From positions 147,187,104-147,251,103 of the forward strand of contig NC_092520.1 in NCBI RefSeq assembly GCF_037038585.1: DNA of 64,000 nucleotides, in the 5' to 3' direction. This document shows positions 23,501 through 35,630 of the stretch, piece after piece; positions within the stretch are counted from its first letter, which is position 1, and every line of letters starts with the position of its first letter. A program made the translations under genes and the position numbers. The DNA comes from Patagioenas fasciata. Lineage: Eukaryota > Chordata > Aves > Columbiformes > Columbidae. The notes beneath the pieces are model-generated. The model did no database searches. It saw only the letters and a list, made by a program, of their open reading frames with translations, and was not told the origin of the DNA.

Positions 23501-24704
23501 CTACTGTGAGAACAAAGTTTCTTGTTAAGGGACCTCCCTAAATTCATGGCAGAATGTTCTGGCAAGACAAGTATGGAACCCTAAACTCCTGAATGCCTGT
23601 CTTGTCTTGTAACAGCACAAGTACATCCTTCCTTATATGGACCCTGCACCAGCATCACTGGCAAGAGGAGCATTTCCACAACAGGGTCCGCCATCCTCTT
23701 CCACTGTCACTTTCCCTACTGCTGTGCAGTGTCTTCACCTTCTTATTGCACAGGCTGAGAAGCTCAAGCTGACAAAGTCTTCTACATTAAATTTAGGGCC
23801 CACATAAATGATAAGATAGACAGCCTTGGAAGCAAACATCTAGCCACATATGAGAGGTATAGACATGGGAATACAAATGTTCCTTGCATGAACACGCCAA
23901 TTCCTGGTCCTGAGGTGGAAGATCTCCCCGTATAATGGTATGATTCTACTTTCTGTGGCCATTTGGGCATGTGATTTTCAAGAATTCAGACAGATGCTAG
24001 TGCTCTGTTCCCCCCGGAAATCAGTTCAGATCAGACTTCCAAGCACTTTTTGGTCCCTTAACTGCCATAAGTGGCAAGAAGAGCTGCTGAATGCATTGAC
24101 AGTTCAATGATATACCTACTAATATCCTGGGAACCAGGCTGTGCGAGTCCCACAGCCATCTCTTGCCAGTCCCTGCCTCTGCCTGGGATCACAGAGCATA
24201 AGCAACCTTAGGCTCACAAGCTCTGCAAGCATGTGGCTTCACCCCATGGCCAGCAGCAAGGCTGTGATGATGCAGGTATGGCTGAGCAATCTGAATCCCT
24301 ACCTCTGGGAGGAAGCAAGGCTGGAGAGGTGAGAGCAACCATCCCCAGGTCAGCTTGGGAGGGAGCTGCAGAGCCAGGCGTGTACCAGCCCATGGTGGAG
24401 TGGGGAACCCTCAGGAATTCATTACCTCTGTGTCTGATTTCCTCCCAGGACACCTCTTCCCTGGCTCTCCAAGGCACGGTTAGCTGTCATGCTGTTTTCA
24501 GTCACGTGGAGATTTTGGTGTGAGGTTCCTGGCTGGGGAAGGCGGGAAACTCCTCAGGCACAATTCACAGCAAATATGTGTTCAAAAAGTATGGCCAGAT
24601 AGTGCTGTCACTGTGATCAGGGGCCACACCAGGTGCAATTTCCTTTCTAGGCTCCTTTCAGCCTCATTTCTCTGACAGAGCTATGCAAGTGCCACATAGT
24701 CCAT
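20511..24704. other. Intergenic stretch, no gene seen
   Basis: No gene recognised. The longest frames (22661-22984 minus, 24233-24523 plus, 20915-21214 plus) have no domain or splice support. No LTR or CR1 copy is recognised in this interval. Confidence 0.5.
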
Positions 24705-24790
24705 TAAAAACAAAACAAAACGAAAACTAAAAATCCCAAACAAACACACACACAAAACCAAACAAAACCAAACAACAACAACAACAGCAT
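24705..24790 (+). repeat. A/C-rich simple repeat
   Basis: Irregular AAAAC, CAAAC and CACA units ending in AACAACAACAAC. Low complexity, with no coding meaning. Confidence 0.93.
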
Positions 24791-24943
24791 CAGTTTGGAG
24801 AAGATAAGGATGTATTTGCTTCAAGATTCAGCAGTAACATCATTAGCACTTTCCAGAACTTGTACCATTGTTCTGGGGATGACAAGAGTCAAATTGGTAG
24901 AGTGCTAAATTTATAGCTGAAGAATAATGTGTTCAAGAGTGAA

Positions 24944-25055
24944 CAAAAACAAAACAAAACAAAACCAAAACAAAACAAAAACAAAACAATCAACCAAACA
25001 CACACACAAACAAACAAAAAACAAACCAACAAACAACAACAACAAAAAACAGGTG
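24944..25055 (+). repeat. (AAAAC)n and CACA simple repeat
   Basis: About 110 bases almost entirely of A and C, with AAAAC as the commonest unit, a short CACACACA block near 25000 and ACAACAACA at the end. It generates lysine/asparagine/threonine-rich and phenylalanine/valine-rich frames on the two strands that should not be called genes. Confidence 0.95.
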
Positions 25056-25429
25056 TTCTCACTGCTCTTACTGCTGGCTGGTAGATGTTTTGCATTTAAT
25101 TCACTTTTATCTCCCATTGCTAGGAGCTGGGCTGGAATACTGCTGCTGCTTCCCATTTGGCTGGAGGGAGAAAATCTCTTTCAGGCATTCTTCCTTAGTT
25201 TGGAAATATCACCCAAATTATTACTGAAGAGGCTTTTAAAATTATAAAGGTTTCAAAACAAAACTACGTCCAGTAATTTCAACAGGTGCGAAGTAGCTCG
25301 AGTTGAATTTTTTGAAGCAAAGGGAAAAAAAAAGAAAGAAAAAAATACATTATTCCATTCTTAACGTTCTGAAACAACACCGCTATTTTCCACACTTGAC
25401 CAACGTTGTCCACCCCTCTCCAGCAGCTT

Positions 25430-25680
25430 CCCCGAGCGCTCGGCTTTTGGCCGACCCAGGCAGCCGGAGCCCGGCTCCCCGGCGGGCCGGGCACTGCCGG
25501 TGCCGGCAGAGGGCGGGCGCGGATCGCCGCAGCCGTGGGACGGAGCCACCACCCCCGCCGCCTCCTCCGGCCCCGCAGCTGCCACGGGACGGAGCCGCCG
25601 CCGCCCTAGGCCCTTGGTTCCTGCGGGGATGAGGGTACCGGCAGCCCCGCACCTTTGGTCCCCGTTCCTGCCCGAAATCT
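25430..25680. promoter_or_regulatory. Isolated CpG island, candidate promoter
   Basis: About 250 bases of very GC-rich sequence dense in CpG stand out sharply from AT-rich flanks. They contain GC-box-like words (GAGGGCGGGCGCGG at about 25507-25520, GGCGGGCC) and CCGCCGCC runs. Avian CpG islands usually mark promoters or first exons. No TATA box, clear donor site or recognisable coding exon is seen, so direction and gene are unknown. The overlapping frames here (for example 25383-25652 minus, 25303-25632 plus) are alanine/glycine/proline/arginine-rich because of composition; a real N-terminus among them cannot be excluded. Confidence 0.7.
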
Positions 25681-26439
25681 CAGAGTGACATATACATTAT
25701 ATATGTAGCGGCCTTCAGCCGGGTGTGGGTGCCCATCGTTGGCACTACACCTGGCGATCTGCAGGTTTAAGCTACCTGGTCAGCCTGATCTTTGTCCCTG
25801 AGCGTGTTTGGGGACTTCTCAGCTGAAAAAGAGAATCAGATTGTCCCGGCGGAATCTCATTCCAAGCAAAGCAGAGCACTGGCCTCGGCAGGGCCCTCTG
25901 GCTATTACTGTAGTACCAAGTTTTCTATCTTCTCTTTTCCATCTGTTTTTGCTCCTTCTCTGCTTTCACTTACCTGCTCAAGACTGAGCTGCTGCGACAG
26001 ATTCTCTTCTGCAACCAGCATCCCTTCAGCAGAGGACCAAAGCATAAAATAGCTTACCTTTCTTGAAGGGCTCCTTTTTGCTGCCAGCGGGACTAGGGGA
26101 ACTTCAACAGAGAATGAAGCCCACTGTTTTATGACTGCTTTAGTCTGATGCCTCAGAGCGTTGGCTGGCTTTACGTACCGGTCGACCAGACAAGCAAAAC
26201 TGCTGCAATTGCGTATGAGTAATGCAAGTCACGCCAAGATTTACTTGTCATCTTAGCTAGGGAATGCCCACTTAAGGATACTCATGTATGTTGAACACAA
26301 GATCCCTCTTTACCAGTATAGATAATAAGACGTTTTCTCTGTATGTCAAAGAACCTAGAAAACCCAGGAGAAAATAGTCCAGGGCATCTTTCTTTGGATT
26401 TGGTAACTACTTTAGCACTCAGAAGTTAACCACAGAGCT
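25681..26439. other. Flank of the CpG island, no exon identified
   Basis: CpG content falls abruptly after 25680. The 86-codon frame at 25792-26052 has no recognisable domain. Nothing else is assignable. Confidence 0.45.
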
Positions 26440-26740
26440 AACAGAAGAATGTGCAGTAATTCATTTCTAATGATCATTTCCTGGGTGTGGTAAGTGGTTT
26501 TGTCGCTTTAAATTCTTATGCAAATAAAATCAGGCTAATCTTCTTAAATAGGTAGCTGTAGCTGTGTCAGCCTATTTTGAGCTGGCAGGAGAGCTACATA
26601 ATACTTGGAATTCTCTAAATTGTTCATGTCAGTGGGATATCAACAATCGGCACAATAATAATGATAATAGGCATGTGTTTGCTTGCAAAGAAATTATTGC
26701 ATAACTAAGGGCCTCATTAAGGGTTTTCAATACCTCAGAA
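26440..26740. other. Candidate conserved noncoding element
   Basis: This repeat-free, AT-rich stretch contains a perfect octamer-type POU site (ATGCAAAT at about 26518-26525), TAAT-type homeodomain cores (AATAATAATGATAATAGG near 26655), AAATTATTGCATAACTAAGG near 26690 and CTCATTAAGG. The density of such sites about 1 kb from the CpG island suggests an enhancer or CNE. This is inference from composition only. Confidence 0.35.
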
Positions 26741-27639
26741 GAATGCCCCTAACTTTCTGATTGTTTTCATCCTACTAATACCAACATCACAAAAGCCACT
26801 CCCCAAGAGGCTTATAATAAGCATGTTGTTTTAATCACTGGTTAGTTAGGAAATTCAGATGCAGCAACATATTTGAAATGAATTAACAGTGCAGTTATGT
26901 CTGGAGTCCTTTGATTAACAGAGAAAAGTGGCTGATTTGAGACTGCCATCTCTCCAAAGTAATGTTTTCTCATTCCGGTGTCCTTGGATTGTGCAACAAC
27001 CCTTCTAATGTGATTCCAGGTAGAGGAGCAGCAATTGTTAAATGTAAACCTTGTAGTAATTTCTACAAGACACTGCTAAAGAAAGTGAACGGTGCCAACA
27101 CAGCCCCACCCCAGCAACACAGGAAATCAAATGACAGCTCTGTGGCACTCAGGGAAGATCACCCACATCAACAAGTCCAGAGCATTGCAGTCACAAGCAT
27201 CCTGCAGTCTTGAGAAGTTCCAGGGAGTATCCACACTCACAGCACATGTCACAAAATGCTGCATCACTCAAAACAGTCTGAAAACCTTTGCCACCAAACC
27301 TACTGTGCCATAGGAGAAGAGACAGAGAGATGAACAGCATGGCCAGATTTCCAAATCGCACTCTTACAGGGGTTTTATTAGGTGGAGATGCTCAGATGAC
27401 AGGGCAATCTGAAGGATGTTGACAGTTCTGAGGACTACTTCTACGCTTCTGAGGCTAGAGTCTCTGCACACAGTCATAAAGTGACTGAATGATTATATGA
27501 GGCAGGACTGAGATCTGCAGGGCTGGATCTACTTTTCCAGTTGTGGGCCCAAAGTCTGGGTCTTTAGCTTTTCTTGAGATGGCAGTAGATAATATAGGAA
27601 GCCAACCAGAGCCCACACTGCAAAGCAAGGGAAACAAAA
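26741..27639. other. Intergenic stretch, no gene seen
   Basis: No gene or repeat recognised. The 83-codon frame at 26962-27213 and its partner at 27092-27313 have no domain. Confidence 0.45.
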
Positions 27640-27750
27640 CCAACACAATAATCCCTGCCAATGTGACCTAGGGCAAAATTCCTTCCTGACCCTAGACCTA
27701 GCGATCAGGTTTAACCCAAGTATGTGAGCCACACCTGCCCACAGATACTT
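27640..27750. repeat. Possible ancient amniote interspersed repeat
   Basis: It contains GGCAAAATTCCTTCCTGACC, then CTAGCGATCAGGTTTAACCC and AAGTATGTGAGCC. I recall very similar wording (TTCCTTCCTGACCCC, GGCGATCAG, GAGCATGTGGGC) as a repeated element in turtles and crocodilians. Family name and limits are uncertain. Confidence 0.42.
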
Positions 27751-28424
27751 GAGAAATTTTCCAATACCACTACAAGCATAAGCATGCTTGTCCAGCCTCC
27801 TTTTTTTCCAGCCAGGGCAATGTTTGTGCTTCAAAAAGTGAAATTAAACTCTACAGTGTAGGTGATATATCATGGCAGTTGTGAAGATGATTTCTTCCTA
27901 GTTCTTCAAGCAGTCAGCAGAAGCACAAAGCAGGTGACTGACACAAGATAAACACAGTACAGAAAGTGGGAACTGAGTCACCTTCGAACTCCTTCCTGCT
28001 TCCCTGCCACAAGCTTGAGAATAACAACAAATCAACCCCTACATCCCCCAGCCATGTCCTGATGTCCTTCCCACTTGCAAACACAAAGCAAAGGGATGAA
28101 ACAAAACTACCTGACAGGGAAAGCAGAATAGCAACCTGGAAAGAGCTGAAAGAGCCAGTGGTGTGCTAGCTACGTGTCAGCCCTAGTCCACTGTCAGCAC
28201 AACTTGCTCCAGCATCTTGTACCAGCACTCCTGTTGCAGCCACCAGTGGTCATGAATGCAGCCATCCAGCATCTTCCCCCTTTGTTATTCTCCACAGTCT
28301 GCTGGTGAAACCGGTTGCTGCTTTGCACCCCCGGTTTTCTCTGCTGAGGCATCCAGTCAGTACCCTCCTCTCCAAGTTGTTCCCCACAAAGTCTCCATCC
28401 AAACTTTGCAGAGTCCAACTGTTA

Positions 28425-28625
28425 GGTCTATTTTTACTTCCAGACAGGCACAGTTTACCTCCTTTCAGGTAGCTGTAGACAACGATGAGGTCTCCCTTCA
28501 GCCTCCTTTTCTCCAGGCTAAACAGCTCCAGTTCCCTCAGCCACTCCTCGTAACACTTGTGCTTCAGATCCCTCACCAGCTTCGTTGCCCCTCTCTGGAT
28601 GTGCTCCAGTTTCTCAATACCTAGC
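28425..28625 (-). mobile_element. CR1 LINE ORF2 fragment lacking the 3' tail
   Basis: The minus strand reads IEKLEHIQRGATKLVRDLKH, then [20 protein letters not shown], then LIVVYSYLKGG, the terminal part of CR1 ORF2. Unlike the other copies it has no recognisable CR1 3' UTR: sequence to the left (28194-28424) does not match the other copies. It is therefore truncated at both ends or interrupted. The 154-codon minus frame at 28250-28714 is partly this fragment. Confidence 0.88.
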
Positions 28626-30384
28626 ACAACCATAACTGTGTAGTGATTACTACAGACATTGTAACACCAGCTGTGAACTTGCAATACAGCCACTGTAAAA
28701 AATGATAACAACAAGAAGCATGTAAGTGTTTTAGCATTTTCTCAGCTTTGGTCACCCAATGTCTGAAGGCTATGAATAAATGCTAGGCTACCTGTGCTTT
28801 TACCATATTGATTCTGTAAATGTAAGATAGCCCACTTCTTCCACTTAAATTAATAAAAGTGTACACACATTAGCATAAAAACGTGCAAACCAGATAGGCA
28901 ATCAGAGAAGTTTGTGATAATTGGAAGACCTGTGTTCCACATTTTAAGCTTATCAAACTGTATTTTTAAAAATACAATAAATAACTAAATAAATTGGCTG
29001 CATATACGGCTTTAGGTTTTTATTCTGACAGCCTAGGATAAGGTCAGGGCCAGTGGTAGGAGCAAGGCTGAGGAAAGAATTATGGTTAAGGATAAACACA
29101 TCCAGGACTTCAGAAGTAAGGCGAAATGAGCACGTGCAGTTCTCCTTAGTTTGTCAGGGATCTCTGTTGGTAATACTGAATATACAAAAGAGACCAAATG
29201 GTTGGCAAATACTAATTGGATCACATTATCAATGAAGCCATAATTTTCATACATCTTACAAACCAGACTGTATGTTACAGCAACAGCAAAGGGCAGGAAA
29301 ATCATAACCTCATGATCAGTGCCAAGGGTCTGGGAAGCAGCGCCATGCTGGCTGGGCATGAGGTGTTTGGACTCCTTGGCTGTGGACTTGCTGTGGGAAC
29401 TCCATCAAGATCCTCATGCAGGCTTCTACTCTACCCCCACCTTTGGTCTGGTTTTATTTCATCCAAAAGCCTGGGAACAGTCACTGTCTCTGAACACGTG
29501 CTTCTTCAGAGCCTGGCATAACAGTCTGATTTCACAAGGACACTCTACATCCTACAGAAAACACAGACAAAAGCTTTACTAAAACAACATCGTTTACACT
29601 GTGATTATCTACAACATTGTGGTCCAGCAGTAAATAAAAAGTGGACAGAGTCATCTGCTAGGCAGGAAAGGAGATAGACTTTGCCTTGTCTAGAACCAGA
29701 TGAGCTCTGCTCTCCTTTTAACCCCATTACCACTACTTGGATCAGGATCTGTCACTTTCTTCACTTCCTGACGTGTCTGTGCCAGTTCAGTAAGCCTGGT
29801 TTTGTTCCTGTTTCCTTTGGATTTATTTAGAGGTAAAACCCTACAAGATCTGCTATTCCAGAATCCTACTTATCATCCTCACCAGGGAAGAGGTTTACAT
29901 CCAGAACCACTAGGACTGCAGCACACATCTCTAAGGCTTTGTCTTCAGGACTACTTGTGTTCAGTCACAGTAGGAATACACATCACTCCTTGAAGCTCAG
30001 GAATGGTTTCTGCACGCTGTGTCAGTAGGCCTAGGATAGAAAATCAAGGCTAGCTGTCTCTGTAAGAAGCTACCACCAGATATTCCCAAAGGAACATCAC
30101 TTTGAAGTGAAGTGTCATACTGCTCTGAGGGAGCACAAGTGTTTGTGTTCAGTGATATCGTGAGATATTGCAGGATTTTTCTCACAATCATGGGGAGAGA
30201 ACAAAAGGATTTTTAAAGCCATTTCTGTACTAGCTACATCTATGTGGAATACCACAATGTTTCCCTCGGGTAGATTTCAAAGGTCCACCATAACAAATAC
30301 AGGTCATCGTTGCTCGATCCTGTAACCTCAGCAACAATAGCAGTAATGTTGTGCTCTGAAGACATACTGAGCGAGGTCAATGGA
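28626..30384. other. Intergenic stretch, no gene seen
   Basis: No supported feature. The 108-codon minus frame at 29033-29359 is moderately hydrophobic but has no recognised family, and opposite-strand frames overlap it. Confidence 0.45.
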
Positions 30385-30435
30385 CCTGATTTGGAGCTGA
30401 CAGCGCTAACTCAATTGAAGCCAGTGGAGTTATTT
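30385..30435. repeat. Fragment of a palindromic amniote repeat
   Basis: It reads GCTAACTCAATTGAAGCCAG followed by TGGAGTTATTTCTG. This resembles the widespread amniote repeat with the palindrome-like core ACTCCATTGAAGTCAATGGA. Similar cores occur at 10095, 35584 and 52807. Confidence 0.45.
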
Positions 30436-33400
30436 CTGTGTGAGAGGAGAAACCAACCAGTATTTTGCCCTGTGGAGCTGAGGCACCACTGAGAACACTT
30501 CTGTCTCCTGCTTTCTCTGCAGTACCACAGGTAACACTACAGTGGCAACAGCAGCCACACTGAAACTAAACCCAAATACATAGGTTTGGTAACTGAGAAA
30601 AATAGCATGTCTCAAAGATGATGCCTGTGATGAAGTCTTCAGCAACTCAGTCTTTTGGGCACTGCGTGAGCAGCAAGCTACCAACTTAGTGCCTTACGCA
30701 CTGAGATGTTTCTAAGATAACGTCTTCTTAGAAAGAGATCAAATGTGAACCTGTTTTGCATGGCTGTGTTTTGTACCAGCGCTTCCAGAATTCTGCAGCT
30801 CTTTCTTCTTTGTTTTGCTACAGATTGTATAGACGGGTGTCTCACATCAGGTGCTTCTTAGAAGCCCTTTTAGGAGAAGCAGGATATTTGAGGCATCAAA
30901 TTGTATCCCATGGGAGTTGCAGTATTAGACCATAGAGCCGTTTATAAGTCCTAAAGCACAAATAGCATCATATGTTTTGTCTGTTTACTTAGCTATGTAA
31001 TGGTGCCCTGCTTAACTAAATTTTGGCTTAAATCAGCAATCATTTGCCTTAATATTTTTCTCCTAGACTCTTACCCTCCATGTGGTTTATGCTAGGATGG
31101 TATGCTGTAATCTCCTGATGCAACAAATACATGAGAGTAAGACCAACATGGTGTGAGAGACCAAACATCAAGGATTCAGTGTCTGATCTTTTCAAACATT
31201 AGACTTGAATAATCAGTTGGTTGACTCTGAACTTCGCTCTTTGCTTTGCACACAGTTCAAAGCAGGAAAACCACGATCTCTCCAGATCACTAAAGGACTG
31301 TCATGGAGAATTTCTCTTTTCCCGTTATGCAGCATGTTAAGCTTCTGGCTTTTGCCCTGCCAGACCAGAGGCTGGTGAATAGTTATGGTAATTTTTGTGG
31401 CTAATGAATTATTCTGTGGAAGAATTCTGGTACTGTTACTATTATTTATTATTTGCTGAGTGCTGGTAACATGCTTCCACTTCAAAAAAGAGACTTTACA
31501 TGAGGAAACTTCTTTATCTGCATAAGCACATGAATCTGCCCTCCCTTCTACCTCAAATTCCAGTAAGTCATCGTTTCTCTGTGAGTTTCTGCATGAAGTG
31601 CCCTTAGAGGAGTGATGCCTGGATGGAGAGATAGATCGAGACAGTGGGCACAGACTTGATCAAGAACATTAGTGTCTGTCTTCTAGAATGAATGCTCTCA
31701 CATGGGAGAAACTCATCAGAGCTGCCTCCTCCAGCTGTGCAGAGCAGCTCCAAACAGGAGCCACATTTTGTGCAGTCATGGCTGACTGCGTGCCACATGT
31801 AGCCACTCTGCCCATCTCCAGGCCCACACCAAGAACAATGGCAATCCCATTGTGCACATCTCTCAGGGGAGATGCAATGGTCCCCAGGCACTTGAAGACC
31901 AACACAACGAACAGTGGAAAGTGAAACAGCTCTTACCAGCACAGGCTTCAGGTTACACCTGCTGTAATTTAACAGTACTGGGCTCAAAACCATTTGTGCA
32001 TCATGGACAAGACCAGCCATTATTCACAACAGAGCTGCCTTGATCCTTCCGGACTGGGGAGCAACAGCCTAAAAGCTCTGGGGCAGCTCTCTTTAAACCA
32101 AACCTGTACTAACATGAATAATACAAGCTGCACATTAGCCTCAAATATTTATTTTGATATTGAAGTACATTTATATTAGCCTTTCCCTAAACATCCTCAG
32201 CAGTCTTCCACTGAACTGGGAAGAGAAGCACAAGGAATACCGCAAATACCAAGGTAATGTTATCTGTTTTTTCTAAGGCAAACTTGGCAGATTTTGAAAG
32301 GACACCCACTGTGGCAAATTCCAGGCTTCAGTAAAACCTTTTGATAATGGAAATATGAAATCTCAGATATCGATAATGGAGGCCAGATTCTGTGTTTTGT
32401 TGTGGTCTTTTCAGACTGAGGTGGAAAAGGAAGCACGCAGCTTTGCAGCAGTGGAGCATTAGGAAAGAAGCTCAGGGACATGCCCTCCTGTACAGCTCCT
32501 GAAACAAGGGGCACACTAGTGAGTTACAGAGATATGATGGGAACGTGTAACTTTAGCTCATAAACCAGCTCATTAAGGGCTGGCACTAATCGGCTGGGGA
32601 GGCGCCAATATTTTCTCTTTGCACTGCCGCCCCACCCAACTCAGTAATTTCCAGCTGGACAATATGGGGACATAGGACTGGATGAAGAATCTGGTCCCTT
32701 AAGTGACTATGAAATGTTTCAGAAAACTTTCAACTTTTTTAATTCTACCACTTAATCTCAGGGCAGGGATACTTGTGGATACTTCCTCCATCCTTCTCAA
32801 GCAAACAGAGACAAATGCAGCACATTATCAAAATAGAGAAAATTTAGGCAGAAGCCTAGGGAAAACCTACTGAATGATGACACCTATTCCTCTGCTGAGT
32901 AGCATTAGTGTATAAAGAAGATGCTGTATCTGATTCACGGGGGACTTCAGTATGGAAAACCCCAGGGCCTGTACTGGGGCAAAAGAGTCCTGCCTCTACT
33001 GGAAGCGGACAATCGCATTGTGTGCCCTGGCAAATTTCTCTCTTCCAGAACACACCATGTAGACAGTTCTGAGGAAGAAACCTCTGCCTCTGTTCCCTTT
33101 TGTTCGTGTGGGCTATTGTATGCATGCTGAAAGTAGTCTGCGTTTGAGTCGGCCAGAGATATGTTTGGCATGTTTGTTTTCACCTCTACCTAGCCACTAG
33201 TACCATGGCACATGCTTCTAAACAGCAGATTATCAGAAAGCACGAGGTGAGGCTGCAGTCAGACTGTGGTTTCTTCTCTCTCTCTTTGAGGCAGGGAGCA
33301 TTTGTAACCACTTTCCTGTCTTCACAGAGCTGCTGATGACTGCATCTTCTTGGAATTTGCTTGCTCGTGCTGGCGCACAGCAGCAGGCAGAACCACCGCA

Positions 33401-35358
33401 GCTGCCGAGGGCTTGCAGATTGTCTCTCTTCTCCCGCAGCTAGCCAGGGTCACTCCGGTTTCTGCTTCCAGGGAAGGGGTGTCCAGGGGCGTTTGTGTGA
33501 TCTAGATCCAGCTAAACTCATGGCGGAGAGTGAAGCTGGAGGGGGGTGGGAGGAAGTGGGAGTGAAGAGGAGATTAACTCTGCTTGAAGCCCAGTGAGGC
33601 ACTGAACCACTCTGCAGCAGCTGATGGGCGGCGGGGTGGGTGTGGGATATTTGGCCCTTACCTCTCCACATCAAAGCTCTTGAGAAAAAAAAAATATCAT
33701 CCCAAGGATAAGGGAGAGTAATTCAACAGGGTCACAGTGCCTCTTCTACCCAGACCAACAAAAGGCAGCTGACCAGAGCAGGGGTGACTGAATGCAGCTT
33801 AGGGAAGATGCCTTGGGGCTGAACTTCCTATGAAATCATTGTGTGGCCTCAAAGGTGAGTGGCTCCCCGACCTCTCCCCCCACGGGGGGTGGTCACAGAC
33901 TCAGGCAGAAGGAAGCAGCAGCACACAGAAGACGCGTGGAAAGGCTGGCTGTTGCCATCAGTACAGTGGGTCAGGTCTCAGCTGGGATGAGTCCTGAGCC
34001 CCATTGACAGGAGGGCTTTCCCATTTCACTCCAGGTGAGGACTTGGCTCATCTCCTGTGGTATCTATTCAGAAAAGCCACATAACCTCTGTTTGGAAAAG
34101 CATGTCCTGCGGAGTTCCCCCTTCTTGGATGAAATCTCTCTTTCAGCTCTAATCTGTCTATCTGTCTCGCTAATCTTACCTCCCAGGATATAGTGCTCTC
34201 TATTGCTGCTTCCATCTAAAGCTGGTCTAACTATAGTCCTTACTTCTTGTTCTTTTCTGTTTGTTTTGGTTTTGTTTTTTTTTTTTATTTTGACCAATTT
34301 AATTCTATCCAGCTTGCGCTGGTGCTGCTCCCTGGTGGGAAGTTGCAAGGGGGTGCAGGCTGTTTGCGCTCAGAGCAGAGTTTTGGAAGCTGGGCTCTGT
34401 GGACCATCTTTTGAAGCTCCTTCTGACTGGGCTGCAGGCGTGGGCTCCTCATGGGTTCTGTAATGACTTGTGCAGCCCACAGCCTCTGAAAAGCAGCAGC
34501 TTGTGGTAGTTAAACGACTGCTTGGTTTTGCCCAGGCCTGCTCAGCCTTTCAAGTGTTTTTTGCTTCTTCACACAGTCTCTTTAAGCACGAGCACCAGGG
34601 TGGGCACTAGCCTCTTCTCACTAATCCATTAGCTGTCATAGCCTGACACTTTCAGGGAGGGAGTATATGAAATGTGGGTGTCCCCATCTCTCTGGTTGGT
34701 GACAGCCATTCCCCCGTGCCAGCATCCTTGCTTGAAGAGTGGTGTGGGAGTCAGATCTGGGACCTGATCCACTGGCATATAAACCTTGGGTGGTAAATTA
34801 TTTGTTTCCAGCCAGGTTAGCTCCCCCATTCAGCTGACCCTGTTGCAGTTTGAGATCTCACAGAGCTACAACACGGGCAACGGAAACAAGCAACTAGTGC
34901 CAAGGGAAAGAAGGAGAGGATCACCACTTTTATTGCTTTCCTAGCTAAAAGCCATTCTACCTTGGCTGTGAACACTGCATCCTTGCTATTGCCTTCATTC
35001 TGAATACCTTGAGTCTTGAATCCTGCTTCCACTCTCCATACAGTCTCATCTGCCCTCTACCATGTAGCCACAATATAGAGCACAGTCTCCCCTGGGTTTG
35101 GATCTTCTGCCTGTTCACCTTAGACTTTGGATTCTGATGTGCAGTTCTTCTCATTCTTTTTCCAGTTAATTACTCCCTGGTGGTTGAATATCACCAGAGC
35201 TGACACAATTAGTTGAAGCCGCACTGGCCAAATTTTCCACTGTTCTCTGCCAAAAAGATCCCCAGACTTTAAGGACAAGAGAAATCTTGGTCCTACTGTA
35301 CCAAGGTAGAGGACAGTATGAGCAATTATTGCCAATAAATGAAACACGAGGATAAGAT
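30436..35358. other. Intergenic stretch, no gene seen
   Basis: Scanned without finding a supported gene. The pair of minus frames at 31604-32020 and 31669-31905 (138 and 78 codons) is the longest open sequence; I recognise no domain and the plus strand is equally open (31688-31924). G/C-richer sequence at 33240-33660 has no CpG-island character. A T-run lies at about 34275-34287. Confidence 0.45.
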
Positions 35359-35398
35359 CAAAAACAAAAACAAAAACAAAAACAAAAACAAATACAAA
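35359..35398 (+). repeat. (AAAAAC)n hexanucleotide microsatellite
   Basis: About six near-perfect AAAAAC units, the last one slightly altered (AAATAC). On the minus strand it encodes an FVFV run that extends the 99-codon frame at 35120-35419, which is therefore an artefact. Confidence 0.95.
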
Positions 35399-35583
35399 CC
35401 AGCATAATGGGCTAAACATAGGTCTACTTACTACAAATAGGTAGTATCTGTGTCTCCATCAGTACATCCTGATGACATATCACGCTGATAAGCGCAATGG
35501 GGAATCCAAGATGTAGCCCTAAACAGCATGTGAGAACTTTCTCATTCTCCAAGCAGTTTTACAAGTTTGCTATCTTTGAACAC

Positions 35584-35630
35584 TCAGGGCCTGATCCAAA
35601 GCCCTGCGAAGTCAACAGAAGGAATGCCAA
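35584..35630. repeat. Fragment of a palindromic amniote repeat
   Basis: It reads CAGGGCCTGATCCAAAGCCC, then TGCGAAGTCAACAGAAGG. This is close to the abundant amniote repeat wording GGGCCTGATCCAAAGCCC...GAAGTCAATGG. It is one arm only; the mirrored arm is not visible. Confidence 0.6.

Noticed and set aside
25383-25652. Alanine/glycine/arginine-rich frames in the CpG island as coding exons
   Set aside because: Frames are open on both strands because of GC content; no start context, donor site or domain favours one.
31604-32020. 138-codon cysteine-rich minus-strand frame
   Set aside because: Cysteine spacing fits no domain I know (not EGF, LDLa or SRCR), and both strands are open here.
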